Positions 17,317-26,501 of a DNA stretch of 64,000 nucleotides are shown in pieces. Below the pieces are notes generated by a model, which saw only the letters and a list, made by a program, of their open reading frames with translations, ran no database searches and had not been told where the DNA came from. The stretch is from contig JAEOTR010000053.1 of the NCBI GenBank assembly GCA_016839705.1, positions 37,878-101,877 of the forward strand, written 5' to 3'. The DNA is from Promethearchaeota archaeon (lineage in GTDB: Archaea; Asgardarchaeota; Lokiarchaeia; Sigyniarchaeales; SOKP01). A program made the translations under genes and the position numbers. Position 1 is the stretch's first letter, and the number at the start of each line of letters is the position of its first letter.

Positions 17317-17876
17317 CACCAAGAAGCAGAAAGTATAAAAGCGAAAGTCTCGCAATAAAATCTATATCCTCGAAATCAAAAAATGAAACCTTATCTGCAA
17401 TGTCAGATCCTGAAGTAAAATCAAATGATCTAAAGGATAATAAAAAAAAAGTATTGCAAGGGAAGACTCTCCAAGTCTATTGGTATATTTTAACTCATCA
17501 TAGCGCGGGAGTAAGGGAAATTCAGAACGCATTAAAAATGGTGTCTTCTGGAACGGTAGCTTATCAATTAGACAAACTATTGAAGGCAGGGATTATTTCA
17601 AAAAACAATGAAGATGGAAAATATTATGTGAAGAAAAGTGTAAAAAAAGGTGTATTAGGTTTTTATTTTCGCTTCGGTCCTCTTATGATTCCTCGATATT
17701 CTTTATATTTAGTTGTTAACATTCTGGGTGTTGTCGGATATGTATTTCTTGCATGGACTTATGGTGACATGTTTATTACCAATCCTGCGAGTCTACTCTT
17801 TCTGTTTTTTATAATTTTTTGCACTTCTGTATTTATTTATGAATCGATAAAGATTTGGCAAAGAAAACCAACTTGA
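17313..17876 (+). CDS. membrane-bound winged-helix regulator
   Basis: A 187-residue protein. After a Ser/Lys-rich N-terminal tail comes a winged-helix domain at about 48-110 (LQVYWYILTHHSAGVREIQ, then GTVAYQLDKLLKAGII, then GKYYV for the wing). Two membrane helices follow at about 130-150 and 157-178. It thus looks like a one-component regulator held at the membrane, with the DNA-binding part in the cytosol. Its start overlaps the stop of the beta-helix surface protein (ATGA), which suggests that it senses or controls that protein or shares its signal. Its target site is unknown; the inverted repeat at 16006-16039 upstream of the operon is a candidate. Confidence 0.75.
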   Translation: MTPRSRKYKSESLAIKSISSKSKNETLSAMSDPEVKSNDLKDNKKKVLQGKTLQVYWYILTHHSAGVREIQNALKMVSSGTVAYQLDKLLKAGIISKNNEDGKYYVKKSVKKGVLGFYFRFGPLMIPRYSLYLVVNILGVVGYVFLAWTYGDMFITNPASLLFLFFIIFCTSVFIYESIKIWQRKPT

Positions 17877-17929
17877 TTAGCATTAAAATTAGTAGTTGAT
17901 ATTTATGAAAATCGGATCGGATTTTCAAC

Positions 17930-19249
17930 CTATAAAGTAGAATTTCTTTTACTTTCTAAAGTATCTTTTAATAGTTTTATCGCACAAAATTCTCCACACA
18001 TACTACATACATCCTCATCATCTTCAGCACAGCCATTTCGGTAATGAATTTCTCTAGCGAGTTCTGGATCAATTGCTTGTTCAATCATACCTTCCCAGTT
18101 AAGATCTTTCCGTGCGAGATCCATTTTATAATCCCAATCTGAAACTCGTTTACCATAACGAGCGATATTAACAGCATGGGCGGCAATTTTAGAGGAGATA
18201 ACACCTCTTTTGACATCCTCCTTAGTAGGTAATCCTAAATGCTCAGAGGGAGTTACATAACACAAATAATCAGCCCCAGCTAAACCAGCAAGTACTCCTC
18301 CTATAGCGCCTACAATATCATCATATCCTGGGGCTATGTCAGTAACCAGCGGACCTAATACATAAAATGGTGCTTCATCGCATAAAGATTTCTGCATTTT
18401 GATATTTCGTTCAACTTCGTTTGCGGGAATATGCCCTGGTCCTTCAACCATGACTTGGACATCTGCAGTCCACGCTCGCTTCACTAATTTAGAAATTTCA
18501 AGCAATTCTTGAACCTGGGCAAAATCAGTAGAATCAAAGATACTTCCCGGTCGCATTCCGTCTCCAAGAGAAAGAGTAAAATCATATTCTTGCGCCATCT
18601 CAAGTAGATAATCATATCTTGTATTGAAAGGATTTTCCACCTCATTTTCTAAGATCCATGATGCTAAGAATGTTCCACCCCGGGATACAACTCCCATTAA
18701 TCTGGGGTGTTTGATCAGATAATTAATAATCTCTTGAGTGACTCCAACGTGAATAGTGAAGAAATCAACACCTTCCTTAGCTTGTTCTTCCACTACGTTG
18801 AACATATCATCTTCATCCATGTGAATGATTGCCCCTTTGTTCTCAAGAGCTCTTAGTGCTGTCTGATAAATAGGAACTGTACCTAATGGAACTTTAACTT
18901 CATCAAGAATCCTTTTTCTAATACTAATAATATCGGCTTCTGTAATACCCGTGCTTAAATCCATCACAGTATCGGCCCCAAATTGAACAGCGATTTTAGC
19001 TTTTTCTATTTCTTCATCGATATTACAATGAGTCTTTGAAGAGCCAACATTAGCATTAATTTTAACTAATAAACCCTTCCCAATTCCTATAGGGAAGTCC
19101 ATTTCTCGTCGATTTGATTTAGGAATAACGATTCTACCTTTCTCAATACCCCGTCTTATGAAATCTAATTCAACTTTTTCATTTTGAGAAACAATCTCCA
19201 TATCTTTAGTAGAATGCCCATTCCTAGCAGTTCTCATTAATGTAGACAA
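17930..19249 (-). CDS. thiC: phosphomethylpyrimidine synthase ThiC
   Basis: A 439-residue ThiC, the non-canonical radical-SAM enzyme that turns aminoimidazole ribotide into HMP-P for thiamin. Family segments are clear: VKINANVGSS, GADTVMDLSTG, GTVPIYQ, VSRGG, LSLGDGMRPGS, EGPGHIP, PLVTDIAPGYDDI and AGADYLCYVTPSEHL. The C-terminal cluster motif is CSMCGEFC, spaced C-x2-C-x3-C; the bacterial ThiC I recall is C-x2-C-x4-C. I believe the shorter form is usual in the short anaerobe-type enzymes but cannot check. The N-terminal domain of long ThiC is absent. No TPP riboswitch was recognised in 19250-19440. Confidence 0.95.
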   Translation of the reverse strand: MSTLMRTARNGHSTKDMEIVSQNEKVELDFIRRGIEKGRIVIPKSNRREMDFPIGIGKGLLVKINANVGSSKTHCNIDEEIEKAKIAVQFGADTVMDLSTGITEADIISIRKRILDEVKVPLGTVPIYQTALRALENKGAIIHMDEDDMFNVVEEQAKEGVDFFTIHVGVTQEIINYLIKHPRLMGVVSRGGTFLASWILENEVENPFNTRYDYLLEMAQEYDFTLSLGDGMRPGSIFDSTDFAQVQELLEISKLVKRAWTADVQVMVEGPGHIPANEVERNIKMQKSLCDEAPFYVLGPLVTDIAPGYDDIVGAIGGVLAGLAGADYLCYVTPSEHLGLPTKEDVKRGVISSKIAAHAVNIARYGKRVSDWDYKMDLARKDLNWEGMIEQAIDPELAREIHYRNGCAEDDEDVCSMCGEFCAIKLLKDTLESKRNSTL

Positions 19250-19440
19250 TCTGTTATACCTTTATTTCATAAATTCATTCTTATTAGGATAAAATTATCT
19301 CTATTAGAGAATAATTATGACAAAATTATATTCTTTTGTCTTCTGAATTAAAAAAGCATTCGTAAACAAAACTTAAATAGTAGAAAATGGTAGAAATTAA
19401 AAAAAATTTGTAAAAAATTTAAATCTTTATTATTCTGGAT

Positions 19441-19779
19441 TTATACCTCAGGAGCAGTCATGTTTATTATTTTATAAGCCTCTGTATAATCCATAATGAG
19501 TTCAGTTTTATACTTAAAGCCTTCGATTTCATTTGCAAGAAACATATTTTGTCGAGCAGCCCGTTCCATTGCTTCTTTCTCTTTTCCGTTACCCACTTGT
19601 CCTATACCAATCACCATGATATCTCCAGCTTCAGTTGATGTAACTCCAATACAGAGACTTTTATCTATTGAAGGTTCTGGAGGATTATCCTTGAGCCACT
19701 CAATAAATTTCTTTCCTACCTTATTACCCTGATTTGGGGGATAATAAGCTCTTGTAAAAATTAATGTTATAATAACCAC
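19441..19779 (-). CDS. small conserved-looking protein, unknown function
   Basis: A 112-residue protein of unknown role. It opens with a beta strand and YYPPNQGNKVGKKFIEWLKDNP, then alternates strands and helices (IMVIGIGQVG, then KEKEAMERAARQNMF), like small dimeric alpha/beta-barrel or ferredoxin-like proteins. I do not recognise the family with confidence. The start is uncertain: the only nearby start codon, GTG 19779, sits inside a GGTGG ribosome-binding-like stretch, and no ATG, GTG or TTG follows within the first 50 codons. It stands alone between thiC and the acyl-CoA synthetase subunit. Confidence 0.6.
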   Translation of the reverse strand: MVIITLIFTRAYYPPNQGNKVGKKFIEWLKDNPPEPSIDKSLCIGVTSTEAGDIMVIGIGQVGNGKEKEAMERAARQNMFLANEIEGFKYKTELIMDYTEAYKIINMTAPEV

Positions 19780-19918
19780 CTTTTTTATTCTATTTTATTT
19801 ATTAAATTAGATTTCGTTGTGATTGAAAGTTGACTTTAAAACTATATAAAACTTCACCTTTTTGTTAAAAACTCTTCGAAATCAGAAGTAGGGTTGAAAG
19901 GTTTTCTAAATATATCGT

Positions 19919-21328
19919 TTATAGGTTATGCTTATTTTGAAATTCTCTAAATGTACATATTTTGTCTAAAGCTTTAGCTGCTAGTTCGACAGATTCGAAT
20001 ACAGGAATTCGCATTTTAAATAATTCTCGCTTAAAATGAACTTTATTTGCGTAATCACTAGTATCATCGACAATTTTATATGCGATACATATCAGTGGTT
20101 TTTTCATTTCTTTATAAGCTCGTTTAATTGTTTCGAGAAATATGTGATTGAAATCATATGTTTTTATAAAAATTACTGCAGAGATATTAGGATCAGAATC
20201 CAAGGTTACCAAGCTCTTAAAAAATGTTTCAGGATGTCCCATACTTCCACCAAGATCAAGAGGATTTCGAAATATTGTATTGACATCAGGTACGAATTCT
20301 TTAAATTTTGCTACTGTTTCAGGGGTTAGTTTAGGGACCTTTAAATTGTTCCTTTCAAAGGTATCAGCAGTTTCAATTGAAGCACCACCCCCACCGGTAG
20401 TAATCCCCATATTTCTGTTCATTGGCATACTACTGATATGTTGAAATGTCATTGCTAGATTAATTAATTCATTGGAATCGTTTACCATTAAAGCTCCAGT
20501 TTGCTTTGCAACGGCTTCCCATATCTTCACTGATCCGGCTAAACCACCAGTATGAGACATGATTGTTTCTCTTGTTGCCTCACCACTTCCTACTTTCCAA
20601 AGAATTACCGGTTTTCCCTTAAGTGTTAATTCATTGACTACTTTTATGAATTTTCTGCCAATTTCTTGACTTTTAATATTTTCGACATAAAGAGCAATGA
20701 TACTTGTTTCATCATCTTCTAGGAAATATTCTAAAAAATCGACAAAATTCAAATCAATTTGGTTTCCAATTGAAAGAATTTTACTTGGATTTGTGCCATA
20801 AATTGATTGTCCTTTTGCTGCTATGTAAATAGCTAAACCTCCAGATTGAAAAATTCCCCCAAAATTACCTGATTCATTACTGAGTAGACCGCGTGAAAAA
20901 GAGATTTTATTTTTTGGGACAAAGATCCCCATACAATTTGGACCAATTACTCGTATATTATATTTTTTTACAACTTCTAAAACTGCTACCTCTAAATGGT
21001 GATTCCCAACTTCAGAAAATCCTGAAGAAAAAATGGTAGCGAACGAAACACCTTTCTTACCACACTCCTCAAGAACAGTTGGAACAATTCTCGCTGGAAC
21101 GGCAATAATTACATAATCAATAGGCTCATCATCAGGAATTTCTAAAACAGACCCATGCACAGGAATTTCATCAATAACCTGCCCTTTTAAGCGAGGATTA
21201 AATATATATAATGGTTTGTCAAAACCAGTATATTTATAAACACTGAGCCAATATCTACCTGCTCGTTTTTCATTAACGCCTATAATTCCGATACCTCGAG
21301 GATTAAACAACTTTTCGAAATCAGTCAT
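19919..21328 (-). CDS. NDP-forming acyl-CoA synthetase, alpha-type subunit
   Basis: A 469-residue protein with the CoA-binding domain first (FNPRGIGIIGVNEK), then two succinyl-CoA-ligase-like domains. FQSGGLAIYIA and the SHTGGLAGS segment hold the His expected to carry the phosphate. Enzymes of this family make ATP or GTP from acyl-CoA plus ADP or GDP and phosphate, or run in reverse to activate acids. The ATP-grasp beta part is neither fused nor adjacent, so a separate beta subunit must be elsewhere for activity. Length matches the alpha subunit of archaeal ADP-forming acetyl-CoA synthetase. It is a single gene, divergent from the esterase gene. Confidence 0.88.
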   Translation of the reverse strand: MTDFEKLFNPRGIGIIGVNEKRAGRYWLSVYKYTGFDKPLYIFNPRLKGQVIDEIPVHGSVLEIPDDEPIDYVIIAVPARIVPTVLEECGKKGVSFATIFSSGFSEVGNHHLEVAVLEVVKKYNIRVIGPNCMGIFVPKNKISFSRGLLSNESGNFGGIFQSGGLAIYIAAKGQSIYGTNPSKILSIGNQIDLNFVDFLEYFLEDDETSIIALYVENIKSQEIGRKFIKVVNELTLKGKPVILWKVGSGEATRETIMSHTGGLAGSVKIWEAVAKQTGALMVNDSNELINLAMTFQHISSMPMNRNMGITTGGGGASIETADTFERNNLKVPKLTPETVAKFKEFVPDVNTIFRNPLDLGGSMGHPETFFKSLVTLDSDPNISAVIFIKTYDFNHIFLETIKRAYKEMKKPLICIAYKIVDDTSDYANKVHFKRELFKMRIPVFESVELAAKALDKICTFREFQNKHNL

Positions 21329-21473
21329 AATGAAATCAATCTAAGTCACTTCAATATTAGATAAATAAAACATCTATAGAAAAATAATTAATTATTGCAC
21401 AAGTATTTTTTTATTCATAATTACTAATAAAAATACTACATTTTGTAGAAAAAAGTAAAGAGGAAAATTTCAA

Positions 21474-22388
21474 ATGGTCAGCGAAGGTATGGAAAGAATA
21501 ATAAATTTGTTAAAACAACAAGGTGAACAAGAAACAAAAAAACGAGTTGAAGACAGTCGAAATAATATGGAACAAATGACTTCGATGGAGAAAATTCCAG
21601 AAGATGTCAAAATTGAAGAGATTACAGTCAGTGGTATCCCTTCAATATGGATAAGTACACCCGAAGTTGTAAAAGAACAAGTTATTTTATATTTACATGG
21701 AGGAGGATATGTCCTAGGTTCAATAAATACTCATAAAACACTTGGAGCTAAAATTTCACGCTCTTCTAAATCCCGGGTTTTAATGATAAATTACCGACTT
21801 GCTCCCGAAAATCCTTATCCGGCAGCTTTAGAAGATTCAGTTGCTGTCTATCAGTGGCTAATTGATGATGAAGGGATCGATCCAAAAAATATAGTAATCT
21901 CTGGAGATTCTGCTGGAGGAGGACTAACAGCGGCATCAATTCTAAAAATAAGAGACCTTGGTATCACTTTACCCGCCGGTGGAGTTTTGCTATCACCATG
22001 GACTGATTTAGATGGCACTGGTGATTCAGTTAGAACTAAAAGAAGAATAGATCCATATTTAGATGCAAGTGGGCTCTTTTTTATGGCTAACTTATATATT
22101 GGGGATGAAGACCCTAAAAATCCTTACATATCACCGTTATATGCAGATCTAAAGGGAATACCACCCCTATTAATACAAGTGGGTACTGCTGAAATAATAC
22201 TTGATGACTCTACACGATTTGCAGAAAAAGCAAAATCCGCTGGTGTGGATGTGACGCTAGACGTTTGGGAGGACATGATCCATGTTTTTCAAGCATTTGC
22301 TTTTTGGGCTCCTGAAGGTAAGCAAGCAATTGAAAAAATCGGTGAATTTATTCAAAAATTAATGAAAAAACAAGTACAAATAATCTAG
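21474..22388 (+). CDS. alpha/beta hydrolase, HSL-type esterase
   Basis: A 304-residue carboxylesterase of the hormone-sensitive-lipase group. The oxyanion-hole motif HGGG is at 75-78, the nucleophile Ser146 in GDSAGG, and the catalytic His270 in DMIHVF. The acid residue is probably Glu240 or Asp244 in GTAEIILDD, as the usual D-P-L is changed to E-I-I. It would hydrolyse short acyl esters in the cytosol; there is no signal peptide. AGAGGA-like ribosome binding sequence precedes ATG 21474. It is convergent with the Nudix gene. Confidence 0.9.
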   Translation: MVSEGMERIINLLKQQGEQETKKRVEDSRNNMEQMTSMEKIPEDVKIEEITVSGIPSIWISTPEVVKEQVILYLHGGGYVLGSINTHKTLGAKISRSSKSRVLMINYRLAPENPYPAALEDSVAVYQWLIDDEGIDPKNIVISGDSAGGGLTAASILKIRDLGITLPAGGVLLSPWTDLDGTGDSVRTKRRIDPYLDASGLFFMANLYIGDEDPKNPYISPLYADLKGIPPLLIQVGTAEIILDDSTRFAEKAKSAGVDVTLDVWEDMIHVFQAFAFWAPEGKQAIEKIGEFIQKLMKKQVQII

Positions 22389-22414
22389 ATTTAACCTTTT
22401 TTTTAATAATTAAC

Positions 22415-22885
22415 CTAATCAAATCCAATCTTTAATTGCTTTAGTAATTTAATTAAAGAAATTGTTAATTGATATTCCTTTAATTCGTTAAACGGGACAA
22501 ATCTGGCATCCAAGGCGTCAGTATCAGGAATAGGTGCTTGAGTTTCGTCTCCCTCTATTTGTTCTACAAAAAAATTAAGGAGAACGTAATGATATTCGAT
22601 TTTCATGTCGCTGTCATACATAATTTTGTCGATAATTCCCGCTAATTTAGTAACTTTTACTTTAAAACCCGTCTCCTCAAATCCTTCTCTCTCAGCAGCT
22701 TTTTCAACTTCTTCTCCTAAATCTAGATGTCCTCCGGGGATTGACCAATATCCGGCATCGGGATTATATTTTCTTTTTACTAAAAGCAGATGTTTATCTC
22801 GAATTAGAAGGATGCCCACACCGATGTGGGGGCGTATTGGATATTTTCTAGTATCAAAAGCAGTAAGTTTTTCCCTATCAACCAT
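22415..22885 (-). CDS. Nudix hydrolase
   Basis: A 156-residue Nudix protein. The Nudix box is complete, running from GGHLDLGEE through AAEREGFEETGF (about residues 51-73), fitting G-x5-E-x7-R-E-x2-E-E-x-G. It hydrolyses a nucleoside diphosphate linked to another group; the substrate cannot be named. The N-terminal IRPHIGVGILLIRDKHLLLVKR strand pattern is typical of ADP-ribose or sanitising types. It is divergent from the phosphatase gene 78 bases away. Confidence 0.92.
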   Translation of the reverse strand: MVDREKLTAFDTRKYPIRPHIGVGILLIRDKHLLLVKRKYNPDAGYWSIPGGHLDLGEEVEKAAEREGFEETGFKVKVTKLAGIIDKIMYDSDMKIEYHYVLLNFFVEQIEGDETQAPIPDTDALDARFVPFNELKEYQLTISLIKLLKQLKIGFD

Positions 22886-22962
22886 AACTTTACATTTTAC
22901 AATATACTTTAAGTAGTAATGGAATGGAGAAATTATAAAGATTAATTATTTACTGAAATAAT

Positions 22963-23454
22963 ATGGTACGCCCTTGGTATTGGCCAAAAGAAGGACAACC
23001 TCATAGAACGCAACCATTTACATGGATTATTAAAGGAAAAATGGCAGCTTCATGGTGGCCAGATCCGTCAGTATTCGAAATTTATCAAAGAGAAGGGATC
23101 AAAGTAATCATTAATTGTTCGGAATTTGATAACCAACAGGATATTCCTAAGGGTTTCAAGTATTTCCATATCAATATACCAGACTATGGTACACCTACAG
23201 AAGTTCAGTTAAAAAGGTTCTTTAAGATAACTAGCGAGGGAAGCATCAAAAAAGATCCAATTGTAGTGCATTGCGTAGCTGGTTGCGGAAGGTCTGGGTT
23301 AATGATTGTAGCTTGGGCAGCTTATAAAGGTTTTATACCTAAGGGAATAGATCCTGTAAAATGGATTCGAAAATTAAGAGCATGCTGTTTAGAAACAAAA
23401 GAACAGATGGAATTAGCTCGAAAAATCGTTAAAAAATATCAAAAATTACTATAA
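22963..23454 (+). CDS. dual-specificity-type protein phosphatase
   Basis: A 163-residue cysteine phosphatase. The P-loop HCVAGCGRSG gives the nucleophile Cys104 and Arg110, and Asp74 in IPDYGTP is the likely general acid. Length and layout fit atypical dual-specificity phosphatases, which remove phosphate from Tyr, Ser/Thr, RNA 5' ends or inositol phosphates. It has an unusual Trp/Pro-rich start (RPWYWPKEGQPHR) and two Trp at 31-32. No kinase is adjacent. The gene after it, an unknown 391-residue protein, follows after 79 bases on the same strand. Confidence 0.88.
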   Translation: MVRPWYWPKEGQPHRTQPFTWIIKGKMAASWWPDPSVFEIYQREGIKVIINCSEFDNQQDIPKGFKYFHINIPDYGTPTEVQLKRFFKITSEGSIKKDPIVVHCVAGCGRSGLMIVAWAAYKGFIPKGIDPVKWIRKLRACCLETKEQMELARKIVKKYQKLL

Positions 23455-23533
23455 TGCAAGATATTTAAGAATGTAATTTATTTTATAATTAAGAATATAA
23501 TTTTCTTTAATGTAAAATTACAATTAAAAATAG

Positions 23534-24709
23534 ATGCTTATGCAAAGATCAGACTATGTGTATATGATTGCCGATAATATAATGGTATATCAGATCTCAC
23601 TTCCCTCAGAACTTGAAGGAAATAGATTGCACGAGCATCTTAGCAAATTCGAAGAAAAATATTTAAAAATCATTGCGGGATTTGACAAAAACTTCTTAGA
23701 ACATTTCTTAATCATATCAAAAGGTAAGAATCAAGAAGATCTTGCTGAAATTCTCAAAAAAATGGAAAAAATTTCTTTTATGATTGGACCTACAGGTAAT
23801 TTAAACTATCTAAATTCCAACCAGATTCAATATATCCTCACAAAATTGGGGTCTCTAAAATTAAATGAAATTAAAGAAGCTAAAATTAGTAATATTGCTG
23901 ATGAACAAATAGAAAAAGAATTTGGAACTCCTTATAGCACTTCTTCAGCATTAGAAAATCAACTCTCGAGTGCTGCTTTTTACCTTAGCTCGATAGGATA
24001 TTCTCACCAAGATATTCAAGAAAAATTTGCTGAGGTGAAAGAAGATCCTTCAAAATTAGAAGCATTATTTACCCTACCTCCCAAGGAAATTTATAACATG
24101 CCTGATGAGGTACAACAGATGAGTCGTCCTCCAACAACAAGTCAACCACGCGTAAGCTCAAGTCAAGCTTCCACTACCATAGAAAACAGTCAAGCAACGC
24201 AGAATGCGATTGATCAGCATATCCAATCAATTCAACATGAAGTTACAGGAGAAAGAGCTAAAAAGGTTGAGGAAATTATACAAATGATTAGGGATCATGT
24301 TAAAGAAAATATGAAGGAGAATTATGAGAGAGTATTTAGACAAATACACCCAGATAGATTAGATAAAGCATTGAAGATGCTCCAAACTACCAAACGAAAA
24401 TCAAAAAGGCAGACTTTATTTTTAGAATGGTTTTTTTGTTCAACTTTATTATCTAAGATTGAACTCAAAGTAGAACACTGGCAAGTCTCTTCCCAAGCGG
24501 GTCATGGTACAACGGGAGTTTATACCGCGGGATTAAATTTTTCTCGTTATGACAATATCATCAGGGAGTTTCCTGACGCCAAATTATCTAAAGTTATTAA
24601 TATATCAAGGAGAATATTACAAAATCCAACGAAAAATGCAATTCAAAAACTTGGGCAAGATCTCATAGCAGAAACAGGTTTTGATGAGCATCTTTATTTC
24701 ACAGATTAA
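23534..24709 (+). CDS. unknown protein with Ser/Thr/Gln-rich linker
   Basis: A 391-residue protein that I do not recognise. Residues 1-185 form a mixed domain with an opening strand (YVYMIADNIMVYQI) and a long helical part. Residues 190-230 are a low-complexity linker rich in Ser, Thr, Gln and Pro. Residues 235-391 are a helical, basic domain (KRKSKRQTLF near 291-300) ending with LGQDLIAETGFDEHLYF. There is no signal peptide or membrane helix. The start could be ATG 23534 or the third codon. It follows the phosphatase on the same strand. A regulatory or adaptor role is only a guess. Confidence 0.6.
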   Translation: MLMQRSDYVYMIADNIMVYQISLPSELEGNRLHEHLSKFEEKYLKIIAGFDKNFLEHFLIISKGKNQEDLAEILKKMEKISFMIGPTGNLNYLNSNQIQYILTKLGSLKLNEIKEAKISNIADEQIEKEFGTPYSTSSALENQLSSAAFYLSSIGYSHQDIQEKFAEVKEDPSKLEALFTLPPKEIYNMPDEVQQMSRPPTTSQPRVSSSQASTTIENSQATQNAIDQHIQSIQHEVTGERAKKVEEIIQMIRDHVKENMKENYERVFRQIHPDRLDKALKMLQTTKRKSKRQTLFLEWFFCSTLLSKIELKVEHWQVSSQAGHGTTGVYTAGLNFSRYDNIIREFPDAKLSKVINISRRILQNPTKNAIQKLGQDLIAETGFDEHLYFTD

Positions 24710-24725
24710 TCTTTCATTAAAAAAA

Positions 24726-26312
24726 TTAAACCTCTTTCTTAAATACAGTTTTTCCTCTTATTATTGTTTCAAGTATTTGGATATTTCTTATTTCATCTTT
24801 TTTCACTTCAAGAGGATTCCTATCTAAAATCACCAAATCAGCAAATTTTCCAACCGATATACTCCCTTTTATGTTTTCTTCGAATGCGGCATAGGCACCG
24901 TTAATAGTATATGTTCTTAATGCTTCTTCCATCGTTAAACATTGCTCTGGAATAAATCCATTCCGGGTGACTAAAGCATGAAGCCCTGAAATTATATCTG
25001 GATCTTCTATAGGGCTATCTGAGCTTGATGCCATTATTATTCCCGCATCAATAATAGATTTAAATGGATAGGTATATTTACATCGTTTTTTACCCAAGCG
25101 TCTTTCTAACCACGTATATTCTGAATTTATGAAAGGAGGCTGACATGCCAGAATTATATTGTATTTTTTAATATCTCTAATAACATCTTCAGTTAATAAA
25201 GACGCATGCTCAATTCGATGACGATGATTTTCTTTTGGAGATTCTTCTAATAATCTTTTGTATAAATCAACCAAAACTCTATTACCTTTATCTCCAATTG
25301 CATGAATCCCAATTTGAAATCCCATTTCATGTGCTACTTTCATTCTGTTAAACATTTCTTCTTCATCTACTACGGAAAATCCGGTCACATTTGGAGCATC
25401 AGAAAACGCTTCGTGCATTAGTGCAGTTTTCGCCCCAAAAGTACCATCAAAATATCCCTTCCAACAACGTGTTTTAAATTTACTATCTTCCTCATTACTA
25501 TCTAAGGATTGTTCTTTCAATTCCATCAGTTTTGATGGATCAACTATGGAAATTAGTGAATACCAACTTTGAAGTACTTCATTTTGAATCATCTGATAGA
25601 CCGGGATATCACGTTGAAGAGTGGTAACTCCATGAAAAGAGGTGATTCCTTTCATTGCCAGTGATTTAAATGCTTTTTCCGCAGTTTCTTGGAGGGTATC
25701 AGGATTAGGAATTAAATATTTAGAAATTGTAGAATAAATAATACCTAATGCATTTTCACTAATAACTCCAGTTAATTCTCCCTTTTCATTTTTTCTAATC
25801 TCACCACCCCGGGGAACCTTTGTTTCGGAATTAATCCCGACTAATTCTAGTGTTTTTGTGTTGGCAACCCCAATATGGCCGTCATACCTTAGGATAATAA
25901 CAGGATTCTCAGGACAAGCAACATCTAAGTCCCATCGTGTAGGTAATTTTGGAACATCAAACATTTCTTCCTTCAATTTGAATCCAAATATTAATTCTCC
26001 TTTTCCCCTTTTTTCAGCCGTTTTTTTTAAGAATTCTTGAAGTTCATCTAAACTTGTCATAGTAGAAAGATTTAGATTCATCAATATGAACATATAGGAG
26101 ATTGGATGCATATGTGAATCTATAAAGCCCGGAAGAAGAGCGCTCCGTTTTAAATCTGTTGATATATATTTCTCGCCAAGGTTTTTTTTTACTTTTTCTA
26201 AATCTCCCACAGCAATAATTTTTTCATTTTCAATTCCAACTGCTTCAACTATAGGTTGGTTTTTATCCATTGTGATAATGGTTCCATTAAAAAATAGCTT
26301 TCTTACTGACAT
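24726..26312 (-). CDS. amidohydrolase family protein (YtcJ-like)
   Basis: A 528-residue metal-dependent hydrolase of the amidohydrolase-3 group. Marks are LLPGFIDSHMHP (metal-binding His pair), IGIHAIGDKGNR, HRIEHASLL, and SSSDSPIEDPD near the end (catalytic Asp), followed by GSISVGKFADLVILDRNPL, typical of the final beta-sandwich. Such enzymes hydrolyse amides or formamides of unknown structure. The gene stands alone, is convergent with the unknown gene at 23534, and is divergent from the large TPR gene. Confidence 0.88.
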   Translation of the reverse strand: MSVRKLFFNGTIITMDKNQPIVEAVGIENEKIIAVGDLEKVKKNLGEKYISTDLKRSALLPGFIDSHMHPISYMFILMNLNLSTMTSLDELQEFLKKTAEKRGKGELIFGFKLKEEMFDVPKLPTRWDLDVACPENPVIILRYDGHIGVANTKTLELVGINSETKVPRGGEIRKNEKGELTGVISENALGIIYSTISKYLIPNPDTLQETAEKAFKSLAMKGITSFHGVTTLQRDIPVYQMIQNEVLQSWYSLISIVDPSKLMELKEQSLDSNEEDSKFKTRCWKGYFDGTFGAKTALMHEAFSDAPNVTGFSVVDEEEMFNRMKVAHEMGFQIGIHAIGDKGNRVLVDLYKRLLEESPKENHRHRIEHASLLTEDVIRDIKKYNIILACQPPFINSEYTWLERRLGKKRCKYTYPFKSIIDAGIIMASSSDSPIEDPDIISGLHALVTRNGFIPEQCLTMEEALRTYTINGAYAAFEENIKGSISVGKFADLVILDRNPLEVKKDEIRNIQILETIIRGKTVFKKEV

Positions 26313-26501
26313 TTCATTATGTATTCTACAAATTTAATTGTGTTTTTATGTTTTTTTTTACTATAATGTTATCATTAAAATTCCTAAATATTTCTCATAG
26401 TTCTTGATATTTAATCTTAGGATTTAATAAATATAAGGTTTATAAGAAAAGTAGTATAAATATGAAATAGTTCTGAGGATTAAAACTTAGGAGATTTGAA
26501 A

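Noticed and set aside
19250..19440. Possible TPP riboswitch before thiC
   Set aside because: The conserved CTGAGA and ACCTGA elements were not found on the minus strand in this gap.
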